A stretch of DNA of 5,516 nucleotides. Source: Methyloglobulus sp. (lineage in GTDB: Bacteria; Pseudomonadota; Gammaproteobacteria; Methylococcales; Methylomonadaceae). The notes under the pieces were generated by a model. The model made no database searches. It saw only the letters and a list, made by a program, of their open reading frames with translations, and was not told the DNA's origin. Position 1 is the first letter of the stretch. Each line of letters opens with the position of its first letter. The DNA lies in assembly GCA_013140405.1 (NCBI GenBank), contig JABFSV010000100.1, positions 1 to 5,516 of the forward strand, in the 5' to 3' direction. This document shows, in pieces, positions 1 through 4,581 of this stretch. A program made the position numbers and the translations under genes.

Positions 1-477
1 GCCGAAATTGACGTGTTTGAAGCACTCAAGGCAGAAATAAACCGGAGCGCAACCAAAGAGGACATCAGAAATGTTGCCGACAAAGTAAAGGCAGAATGGA
101 TAAAAAGCAGGCAAAGTGTTGAGCGTGCAGAAGGATCAGTCCTTGCGTCCAAAGAAAATCAGCTGGTGTCGGATGCCAATGCAGCCTCTTTCAGCATGCA
201 AAAGCGCATAGATGCCCTTAAATCGGTGGGAAAAGACACTAAAACCAATGAGGAACTGCTGGCTGCGTACAGCAAAAAGGTTGCTTTAGCGAAGCAGGAC
301 GTGGAATCTGCAAATGAGAAATCCAATGCAGTTGCCAGTGCTTCAACAGCGGATGAAAAAGCAAAGCTGGTTAAAGGGAAAGACCTTTTATTGACGAGTT
401 CCCAGGAAAACTTAAGGGATGCTTACAAATTATTAAAGGAAGGGGCTCGTGAGGAATTTTCGCAAAGGTTCAAATAG
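1..477 (+). CDS. C-terminal part of a helical, probably coiled-coil protein of unknown function (5' truncated)
   Basis: The reading frame is open from the first base of the window to a TAG at 475-477, so the visible 159 residues are the C-terminal part of a longer gene. A GTG at 13 is an internal possible start, but no Shine-Dalgarno can be assessed there and the frame continues upstream of it. The protein is rich in Lys, Ala, Glu and Ser and nearly free of Pro and Gly. It has no Cys, no membrane segment and no signal peptide in the visible part. Spacing of hydrophobic residues suggests long amphipathic helices or coiled coil, for example around ALKAEINRSATKEDIRNVAD near the left edge and the stretch ending REEFSQRFK. 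I do not recognise a family. It could be a structural, stress-related or phage-like helical protein, but nothing here decides that. No T-run terminator follows; the palindrome at 493-604 begins 15 bases after the stop. Confidence 0.7.
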   Translation, partial: AEIDVFEALKAEINRSATKEDIRNVADKVKAEWIKSRQSVERAEGSVLASKENQLVSDANAASFSMQKRIDALKSVGKDTKTNEELLAAYSKKVALAKQDVESANEKSNAVASASTADEKAKLVKGKDLLLTSSQENLRDAYKLLKEGAREEFSQRFK

Positions 478-492
478 CTTGTGTTTAGTTTA

Positions 493-604
493 TTGATTCG
501 ACCCTTTAAAGTTTGGACCCGTTCGTGCTGAGCGAGTCGAAGCACAACCGCCTTTCGACAGGCTCAAGGCGAACGGATTTTAAAACTTCACAAGGCCGAA
601 TCAA
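493..604. repeat. Long near-palindromic intergenic repeat (REP/MITE-like hairpin)
   Basis: Two arms of about 50 bases, 493-542 and 551-604, are imperfect reverse complements around an 8-base centre. Matching blocks are TTGATTCG (493-500) with CGAATCAA (597-604), CCGTTCG (519-525) with CGAACGG (570-576), TGAGC (529-533) with GCTCA (562-566), and TCGAA (537-541) with TTCGA (554-558). Transcribed from either strand, it would fold into a long hairpin with internal bulges. The core CCGTTCG...TGAGC...TCGAAG resembles a widespread dispersed intergenic palindrome of environmental proteobacteria; that resemblance is recalled, not searched. It contains no coding sequence. It lies just after the stop of the left gene and could help end or stabilise that transcript. 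Confidence 0.75.
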
Positions 605-703
605 AAGCTCGAAATAAGCACACATCAGCGCACTTGATCCATAAGAAATAACGACACGACCAACAACGGCAGCCAGCTACACTGGATTTTTGGTAACAAC
701 AAC

Positions 704-708
704 GGAGA
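704..708 (+). promoter_or_regulatory. Ribosome binding site of the GloVer-repeat gene
   Basis: GGAGA lies 7 bases before the ATG at 716 and supports that start. The 100 bases between the palindrome and this site show no convincing -35/-10 pair. Confidence 0.65.
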
Positions 709-715
709 AACCACT

Positions 716-2413
716 ATGGAAACTGACCTGATTAGGACAAAAAAAAACTTAATTAAACTGACGGCGTTCGTGCTGCTAGGTAACAGCCTGATGGCGCAGG
801 CGGTAACTACACTGCATAATCTGGTCGGTACGGAAGGGAGATTGCCGCATGGCCAGCTCGTCCAGGGTCGAGATGGCAACCTGTACGGAACCACATCTCC
901 GGTGGGTAGTGTCGTAGCCAACGCGTTTCGAATAACACCAACGGGCGCTTATACGGTCTTGCGTACTTTTGTCCCAAATGCGGGCTCACTGCCACCTTCC
1001 CCTTCGCCACTGATGCTTGGGTTGGACGGCAATTTTTACGGCACCACCACCCATGGCAACGCCGCAGGTGGGACGCTCTTCAAAATGACGCCCGCAGGCG
1101 CGGTTACCGTTTTGCATCAGTTCAGGACTGTATTGAATGATGGTTATAGCATCGATAACGGAATATTACGCCCGACACCTCCGGTGCAGACAGCCGACGG
1201 CACCCTTTATGGGACAACAACTTCTGGTGGGCAGAATGGCGTTGGCATCGTCTACAAACTGACACCATCGGGCATCTACTCCATTATCCATCATTTTGTG
1301 TTTGGTGTAAGCGACGGAAGCAGGCCCTCGGCACCCTTGGTCGTCGGCAACGATGGCAATCTCTATGGCACGACGACTATCGGTGGCCAACCAACAGCAA
1401 GTTCAGGCACCGTCTTTCGCATAACACCTGGCGGGACAATCAAAATTTTACACAGTTTTAATGCCTTCACCGACGGCGGACATCAACCACAGGCTCCACT
1501 CGTAAAAGGTACGGATGGCAATTTCTATGGCACGACTTTCGGGAGAGGCGATTTGAACGCTCAGGGCAACATTTTCAAAATTACGCCTGCCGGTGTGTAT
1601 ACCAGGTTGCATGAACTTGATTTTTTCCACGATGTCAGTGACGGCGCTTATCCCAGTGCCGGTCTTGTGCAAGCCAGCGACGGTATTTTCTACGGTGCGA
1701 CCAGCCGGGGCGGGGTAGCGCCAGGCCTGTTCGCCAACGATGCTGGTGTCGTGTTTAACATTACTAAACTAGGTTTATATGACGTAACTCATACCTTTGA
1801 TAAGTCCATTGATGGTGCCCGTCCTCTATACAGCCTGGTGCAACACACTAATGGCAAGCTTTATGGCACGACCCAATTCAGCAAAACGGGTTTAGTTCCG
1901 GCTGGAAACGGGAGTGTTTTTAGCCTTGATGTCGGCGCAAGGCCATTCGCTTTGGCGCAACCTAGCAGCGGCAAAGCGGGCGGCACGATAGGCTTATTCG
2001 GTAATTTTACTGGTGTCACCAGCATTACGTTCAACGGTATCCCTGCTACCTCTGCAGGAGTCGGAAATACTTACCGTACGGTGACGATTCCTGCCGGCGC
2101 AGCCACCGGAGTAATCAAAATCAACAAACCTACTGGTTCTGTTAGCGGGCTTAACACTTTTTTGGTGAGACCGGTTTCCACAAGCTTTAGCCCAGCCAGT
2201 GGTAAGGTAGGCACGGTAGTCGCGTTGACCGGAAAAAGCTTGAGCCAGACCACTGCTGTCACTTTCAGCAATGGTAAAAAAGCGGTATTCACCTTGGTCA
2301 GCGACAACCAACTTAATGTCAATGTACCTGTAGGTGTGGTAACTGGCAAAATTAGCATAACCACTAAAGGTGGCACGGTTGCTAGTGCGACCAATTTTAG
2401 CTTAATCCCCTAG
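716..2413 (+). CDS. Secreted GloVer-repeat beta-propeller protein with two C-terminal IPT/TIG-like domains
   Basis: The protein has 565 residues. Residues 1-29 form a signal peptide: RTKK, a hydrophobic stretch at about 13-25, and cleavage probably after AQA (27-29), so it is likely exported. Seven repeats follow, each with a D-G-N-[LF]-Y-G-T-T core, starting at residues 53, 104, 161, 213, 267, 322 and 379. Each core is followed by GG...G.VF.ITP.G.Y..LH.F and a linker with DG..P. This is the TIGR03803 'GloVer' pattern. Spacing of 51-57 residues fits beta-propeller blades. Residues about 410-484 and 487-565 are two Ig-like IPT/TIG-type domains with P.SG..G..V.L.G......V.FNG and a terminal GT..S..NF. 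Members of this family are secreted or surface proteins of mostly unknown function; no enzyme active site is visible. There is no sorting motif, PEP-CTERM or membrane anchor at the C-terminus. The gene has its own Shine-Dalgarno and a strong terminator, so it is probably monocistronic. Confidence 0.9.
   Translation: METDLIRTKKNLIKLTAFVLLGNSLMAQAVTTLHNLVGTEGRLPHGQLVQGRDGNLYGTTSPVGSVVANAFRITPTGAYTVLRTFVPNAGSLPPSPSPLMLGLDGNFYGTTTHGNAAGGTLFKMTPAGAVTVLHQFRTVLNDGYSIDNGILRPTPPVQTADGTLYGTTTSGGQNGVGIVYKLTPSGIYSIIHHFVFGVSDGSRPSAPLVVGNDGNLYGTTTIGGQPTASSGTVFRITPGGTIKILHSFNAFTDGGHQPQAPLVKGTDGNFYGTTFGRGDLNAQGNIFKITPAGVYTRLHELDFFHDVSDGAYPSAGLVQASDGIFYGATSRGGVAPGLFANDAGVVFNITKLGLYDVTHTFDKSIDGARPLYSLVQHTNGKLYGTTQFSKTGLVPAGNGSVFSLDVGARPFALAQPSSGKAGGTIGLFGNFTGVTSITFNGIPATSAGVGNTYRTVTIPAGAATGVIKINKPTGSVSGLNTFLVRPVSTSFSPASGKVGTVVALTGKSLSQTTAVTFSNGKKAVFTLVSDNQLNVNVPVGVVTGKISITTKGGTVASATNFSLIP
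872..1873 (+). repeat. Seven degenerate in-frame repeats encoding the GloVer blades
   Basis: The 24-base core encoding D-G-N-x-Y-G-T-T recurs at 872, 1025, 1196, 1352, 1514, 1679 and 1850, at intervals of 153-171 bases. Third-base positions differ freely between copies, so these are old duplications held by protein selection rather than a fresh tandem expansion. The sixth (GIFYGAT) and seventh (NGKLYGTT) copies deviate most. Confidence 0.85.
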
Positions 2414-2464
2414 CTGTTATGGCCAACAAAAACCGGATACTTTCTTAGTCAGTCTTTTTATAAA

Positions 2465-2520
2465 ATGCACACTCAAATTTTAACCGTGATTGGAAGCGGT
2501 GTTTGAGTGTGCATGTTTTT
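2465..2520 (+). terminator. Intrinsic terminator after the GloVer-repeat gene
   Basis: A perfect 13-bp inverted repeat, ATGCACACTCAAA (2465-2477) and TTTGAGTGTGCAT (2502-2514), is followed by GTTTTT at 2515-2520. An inner ACCG/CGGT stem (2483-2486 with 2497-2500) can extend the fold. It lies 51 bases past the stop at 2413, the expected place for the end of that transcript. The loop region is longer than in a typical terminator, so it may also be a stray inverted duplication that gained this role. Confidence 0.7.
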
Positions 2521-2654
2521 CGATGTAAAAAGCCAGATAATCAATGATGCTCAGTTGAGCTTCTGCTTTGATTCCATATTTTGTATGGCTGTGGTGGATT
2601 AGTAGCGCTTTTTTTAGAAACTGAAGTAAATTCTGTAACCGGATTACATGACAT
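2480..2654 (-). pseudogene. Decayed C-terminal remnant of an IS3-family-like transposase
   Basis: Read on the minus strand, the segment ends at a TAA (2482-2480). Its last part reads LKKALLIHHSHTKYGIKAEA, then QLSIIDYLAFYIEKHAHSN. IS3-family OrfB proteins typically end with LK.E.IHH..Y.TR.EA....DYI.FYN..R.HS; here the FYN is FYI and the R.HS is A.HS. Further upstream a different minus frame, starting near 2654, gives MS, CN, PVTE, similar to the family's MSRKGNCYDNAVTESFF block. That implies one or more frameshifts or deletions. Only about 55-60 codons of the C-terminus are left; the rest of the DDE domain, OrfA and clear terminal inverted repeats are missing. Identification is by recalled motif and was not searched. 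The remnant fills most of the gap between the genes ending at 2413 and starting at 2729. Confidence 0.6.
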
Positions 2655-2665
2655 CTGGCGAAGAG

Positions 2666-2694
2666 ATGACTGCTTAGGATATTGTTGGTACTAT
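2666..2694 (+). promoter_or_regulatory. Candidate sigma-70 promoter of the DUF1348 gene
   Basis: A -35-like ATGACT (2666-2671) lies 17 bases before TACTAT (2689-2694). The -10 is preceded by TG one base away (2686-2687), giving an extended -10. Transcription would start near 2701 and leave a leader of about 28 bases before the ATG at 2729. It is inferred from consensus only. Confidence 0.4.
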
Positions 2695-2728
2695 TAAAGG
2701 TTATGAAACTTAATAAAGCGGTATTCCA

Positions 2729-3202
2729 ATGAATGATAGCATCCGTCCGCCAATTCCCCCCTTTACCCAAGAAGCTGCCGCCCAGAAAGTGCGTGCCGCT
2801 GAAAATGCCTGGAATATCCAAAATCCAGAAAAAATTGCGTTGGCTTATACGGCTGACAGCATTTGGCGTAACCGGACGGAGTTTCTTCAGGGGCGGGCGG
2901 AAATCGAGCAATTTCTGAAGCGAAAATGGGCAAAAGAACTGGATTATCGCTTGATAAAAGAGCTGTGGGCATTCCATGATGCGCGAATTGCTGTCCGTTT
3001 TGCTTACGAATGGCATGATGGATCGGGTAATTGGTTTCGTTCTTATGGCAATGAGAACTGGGAATTCGATATGAACGGCTTGATGAGGCGGCGCATAGCA
3101 AGCATTAATGATTTGCCGATTAATGAGTCGGATCGTAAGTTTCATTGGCCTTTGGGGCAAAGGCCAGACAATCACGCCGGATTGTCTGATTTAGGGTTGT
3201 GA
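2729..3202 (+). CDS. NTF2-like protein of the COG3558/DUF1348 family
   Basis: This 157-residue protein matches the conserved outline of COG3558/DUF1348, an NTF2-like (SnoaL-like) fold family. Visible blocks are RPPIPPFT (6-13), [13 protein letters not shown] (17-29), [13 protein letters not shown] (37-49), FL.GR.EI..FL.RKWA, and the central [20 protein letters not shown] block. Then come [34 protein letters not shown] and a short C-terminal tail. It is full length for the family. There is no signal peptide or membrane segment, so it should be cytosolic. The family's biochemical role is not established; the fold forms a cone-shaped pocket used by relatives for small-molecule binding or catalysis. 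The ATG at 2729 precedes the first conserved block, although the upstream AAAGCGG is only a weak ribosome site. The gene appears to stand alone: 315 bases separate it from the upstream gene and 162 from the next. Confidence 0.93.
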   Translation: MNDSIRPPIPPFTQEAAAQKVRAAENAWNIQNPEKIALAYTADSIWRNRTEFLQGRAEIEQFLKRKWAKELDYRLIKELWAFHDARIAVRFAYEWHDGSGNWFRSYGNENWEFDMNGLMRRRIASINDLPINESDRKFHWPLGQRPDNHAGLSDLGL

Positions 3203-3235
3203 TCGTACCCGTCGTTATTGCCCTGTCTTTATAAC

Positions 3236-3320
3236 GTAGGCTATACTTTATAGTGACATTTAGGTAGGCTTTATTTGTGATAAGAGAATTTAAAACTCGA
3301 TAGCGAATGCAGTATCGTTT
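3236..3320. promoter_or_regulatory. AT-rich spacer with short repeats and dyads upstream of the small exported-protein gene
   Basis: GTAGGCT occurs twice (3236-3242 and 3264-3270), 28 bases apart. CTATA/TATAG (3241-3245 with 3249-3253) form a small palindrome. CGATA (3298-3302) and TATCG (3313-3317), with flanking AAA and TTT, form a dyad just upstream of the extended -10 at 3334-3342. Such elements could be operator sites, but all are short enough to arise by chance. No terminator for the preceding gene is evident. Confidence 0.2.
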
Positions 3321-3333
3321 AGAATCTACGCTT

Positions 3334-3342
3334 TGCTAATAT
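3334..3342 (+). promoter_or_regulatory. Candidate extended -10 promoter of the 3365-4200 gene pair
   Basis: TGCTAATAT (3334-3342) is a good TGn extended -10 (TAATAT). No good -35 lies 16-18 bases upstream, which extended -10 promoters tolerate. Transcription would start near 3349, immediately before the GGGGAG ribosome site at 3351-3356. Confidence 0.35.
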
Positions 3343-3364
3343 AGATTGATGGGGAGCTGGAAAG

Positions 3365-3754
3365 ATGATCAAAAGATACCTGGTAATGTTGCCGGTAGCG
3401 GCAGTTTTTTTTGCACTTTCAGCTAACGCTGATGTCGTATTAAAAGATAATTCAGAAATTCTAGGCAAGTGGAAAGTGGATGCCGAATCAGCGAAATTAG
3501 ACGGCGAGAAAAAAAAGGTTATAGTGGAATGGGATTTCCGGGATGACGGAGTTCTAATGAGTAAGGCCACAGATGTGGGCGGAAGGACTTTGGAAATGAA
3601 TATACCCGTGCAGTATAGGGTCGAAGAAGGTGTAATAAAAAAACAGGTAGCCCCAGGGCGAGAAAAATTCGAGACTTGCAAGGTTGTCGAGAAAACTGGT
3701 TCAGAAATGATCTTGAAATGTCCGTTTCTTTTCTACTTTTTAACTAAATTATAA
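3365..3754 (+). CDS. Small exported protein of unknown function, lipocalin-like pattern
   Basis: The protein has 129 residues. Residues 1-22 are a clear signal peptide: MIKR, a hydrophobic core at about 5-19, and likely cleavage after SANA. A periplasmic mature protein of about 107 residues is expected. The mature part opens with a G-K-W motif (34-36) in EILGKWKVD, followed by beta-strand-like segments such as VIVEWDFRDDGVLMS. This resembles small lipocalin-like or 'G.W...F..DG' exported domains, but I cannot assign a family. Two cysteines, at 105 and 119, could form a disulphide in the periplasm. The C-terminal end PFLFYFLTKL is unusually hydrophobic. GGGGAG at 3351-3356, 8 bases before the ATG, fixes the start. 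The next gene begins 17 bases after the stop, on the same strand, so the two are probably co-transcribed and may act together at the inner membrane. Confidence 0.8.
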   Translation: MIKRYLVMLPVAAVFFALSANADVVLKDNSEILGKWKVDAESAKLDGEKKKVIVEWDFRDDGVLMSKATDVGGRTLEMNIPVQYRVEEGVIKKQVAPGREKFETCKVVEKTGSEMILKCPFLFYFLTKL

Positions 3755-3771
3755 TAACAAAGGGTGCAGCT

Positions 3772-4200
3772 ATGATAGGTGGTATAGTCGGGCTTTTAGC
3801 GTTGATCTGGGTTTACCAGACGGCCACAAAGGCGAATGTTACGAATGGTGTGATGTGGGTGATGATTTGTGCAGCCGCGTACTTGGCTTCCCAATTTATA
3901 ATGATTGGGGCGGCGAATTATATCATTGAATCAATGAGGGCGGATCAGGGCGAAGGTTATGAGCGCGATCTCATGAGCGTTGGTGACAGGAAAAATCTGG
4001 GCGGATTCCAAGGTTCCAAGGGAACATTGTCATCAGTGTTTTTTGAATTGTTCCCGCCAATTGCTGGTTTCATGTTAGTAGCGCTTATCCGCACTAAATT
4101 TGTCTTGAAAGAGTCAATTACCAAAACTAATTTGTTCAGTGGTATTGGTAGTATGTTCATAAGTATCAAGGAAAGTTTCAAAAATCCAGACCAGAAGTAA
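3772..4200 (+). CDS. Inner-membrane protein of unknown function with about three transmembrane helices
   Basis: The protein has 142 residues. Hydrophobic segments lie at about 2-17 (IGGIVGLLALIWVYQT), 26-47 (GVMWVMICAAAYLASQFIMIG) and 86-106 (around FFELFPPIAGFMLVALI), giving a likely three-helix membrane protein. A charged, glycine-rich loop (about 54-84: MRADQGEGYERD...) separates helices two and three, and the tail is basic and soluble (KNPDQK). No family is recognised. AGGG at 3761-3764, 7 bases before the ATG, supports the start. It follows the exported-protein gene by 17 bases and is followed by a strong terminator 16 bases past its stop, so the pair forms one short operon. A link between a periplasmic protein and a membrane partner is inference from this arrangement only. 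Confidence 0.8.
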   Translation: MIGGIVGLLALIWVYQTATKANVTNGVMWVMICAAAYLASQFIMIGAANYIIESMRADQGEGYERDLMSVGDRKNLGGFQGSKGTLSSVFFELFPPIAGFMLVALIRTKFVLKESITKTNLFSGIGSMFISIKESFKNPDQK

Positions 4201-4215
4201 TGGTCAGATACCAAT

Positions 4216-4252
4216 AAAAAAGCCCAAGCAATGCTTGGGCTTTTTTGTTTTT
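4216..4252. terminator. Symmetric (bidirectional) intrinsic terminator between convergent genes
   Basis: AGCCCAAG (4221-4228) pairs with CTTGGGCT (4234-4241) across a CAATG loop. The stem is flanked by six A on the left (4216-4221) and TTTTTTGTTTTT on the right (4241-4252). It ends the plus-strand operon stopping at 4200. Because the A-run reads as a T-run on the other strand, it can also stop the minus-strand gene ending at 4306. Confidence 0.95.
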
Positions 4253-4305
4253 AGAATAATGGGTTTAATTGATCTACGTCCACCATAAAATTTCTATCTG
4301 GGTAT

Positions 4306-4494
4306 TCAGCCTAGCACTCTGGAAACCACAAAAACCAATATAGACACAAACACGACAGTAAAAACCAAACCCGCGATAATGTATGTCGTAAGCGAACCTT
4401 GCTCGAAGTCCAACTTCCTGTTCTTATCGCTCTGTACACCTATAAAAGCCGCTAAAATACTCTTGATCGTTTGACTAATTGATGGTTTTGACAC
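4306..4494 (-). CDS. DUF2970 small membrane protein
   Basis: This 62-residue protein carries the DUF2970 signature: an N-terminal amphipathic part (SQTIKSILAAFIGVQSDKNR, residues 6-25), then DFEQGS (29-34), then one transmembrane helix (about 38-58: YIIAGLVFTVVFVSILVFVV). It ends shortly after the helix (SRVLG), as usual for these short proteins. The family occurs widely in proteobacteria and its function is unknown. I chose the GTG at 4494-4492 because GGGAG lies 5-6 bases upstream and the family begins near here. The same frame stays open to an ATG at 4608, but that would run into metH and add 38 cysteine-rich residues with no family match. The gene is divergent from metH and convergent with the 3365-4200 operon. 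Confidence 0.9.
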   Translation of the reverse strand: MSKPSISQTIKSILAAFIGVQSDKNRKLDFEQGSLTTYIIAGLVFTVVFVSILVFVVSRVLG

Positions 4495-4497
4495 GTT

Positions 4498-4504
4498 CTC
4501 TCCC
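4498..4504 (-). promoter_or_regulatory. Shine-Dalgarno that sets the GTG start of the DUF2970 gene
   Basis: GGGAGAG on the minus strand (4504 down to 4498) sits just before the GTG at 4494. No comparable site precedes the upstream ATG at 4608. Confidence 0.75.
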
Positions 4505-4505
4505 G

Positions 4506-4560
4506 TTAACTGAAAAAATAATAGAGCTAGACTGCTTTTAAAGCAATAATAATCAGTTAA
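4506..4560. promoter_or_regulatory. Inverted repeat in the DUF2970-metH divergent intergenic region
   Basis: TTAACTGA (4506-4513) and TCAGTTAA (4553-4560) are perfect 8-bp inverted repeats bracketing the AT-rich region. A second palindrome, TGCTTT-T-AAAGCA (4533-4545), lies between them. Together they could be binding sites for a regulator of the divergent pair or part of promoter architecture. No known box (for example MetR or MetJ) is recognised. Confidence 0.3.
4518..4546 (-). promoter_or_regulatory. Candidate sigma-70 promoter of the DUF2970 gene
   Basis: On the minus strand TTGCTT (4546-4541) is followed after 17 bases by TATTAT (4523-4518). Transcription would start near 4511, leaving a short leader that contains the ribosome site. 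The -35 is weak (three of six bases match). Confidence 0.35.
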
Positions 4561-4581
4561 ACACATTCTTTCAAAGACAAA

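Noticed and set aside
1994..2394. Minus-strand open frames opposite the IPT-like domains
   Set aside because: They are shadows of the GloVer-repeat gene, whose repeats and domains are clearly conserved in the plus frame; no ribosome site or family match on the minus strand.
2549..2560. GCTCA-GT-TGAGC palindrome as an operator or hairpin
   Set aside because: The two-base loop and 5-bp arms are short, with no promoter context; it lies within the degraded transposase sequence.
2480..3175. A 231-residue minus-strand open frame as one gene
   Set aside because: Most of it is antisense to the well-conserved DUF1348 gene and lacks family features. Only its last part (2480-2654) has transposase-like sequence, which is reported as a remnant.
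3319..3681. Minus-strand open frame of 120 codons opposite the exported-protein gene
   Set aside because: The plus-strand gene has a signal peptide, a ribosome site and a tightly spaced downstream partner. The minus frame has low-complexity Ser/Phe composition and no supporting signals.
4495..4581. Cobalamin, SAM or SAH riboswitch ahead of metH
   Set aside because: The leader is under 90 bases and shared with a divergent gene; no B12-box or SAM/SAH core is visible.
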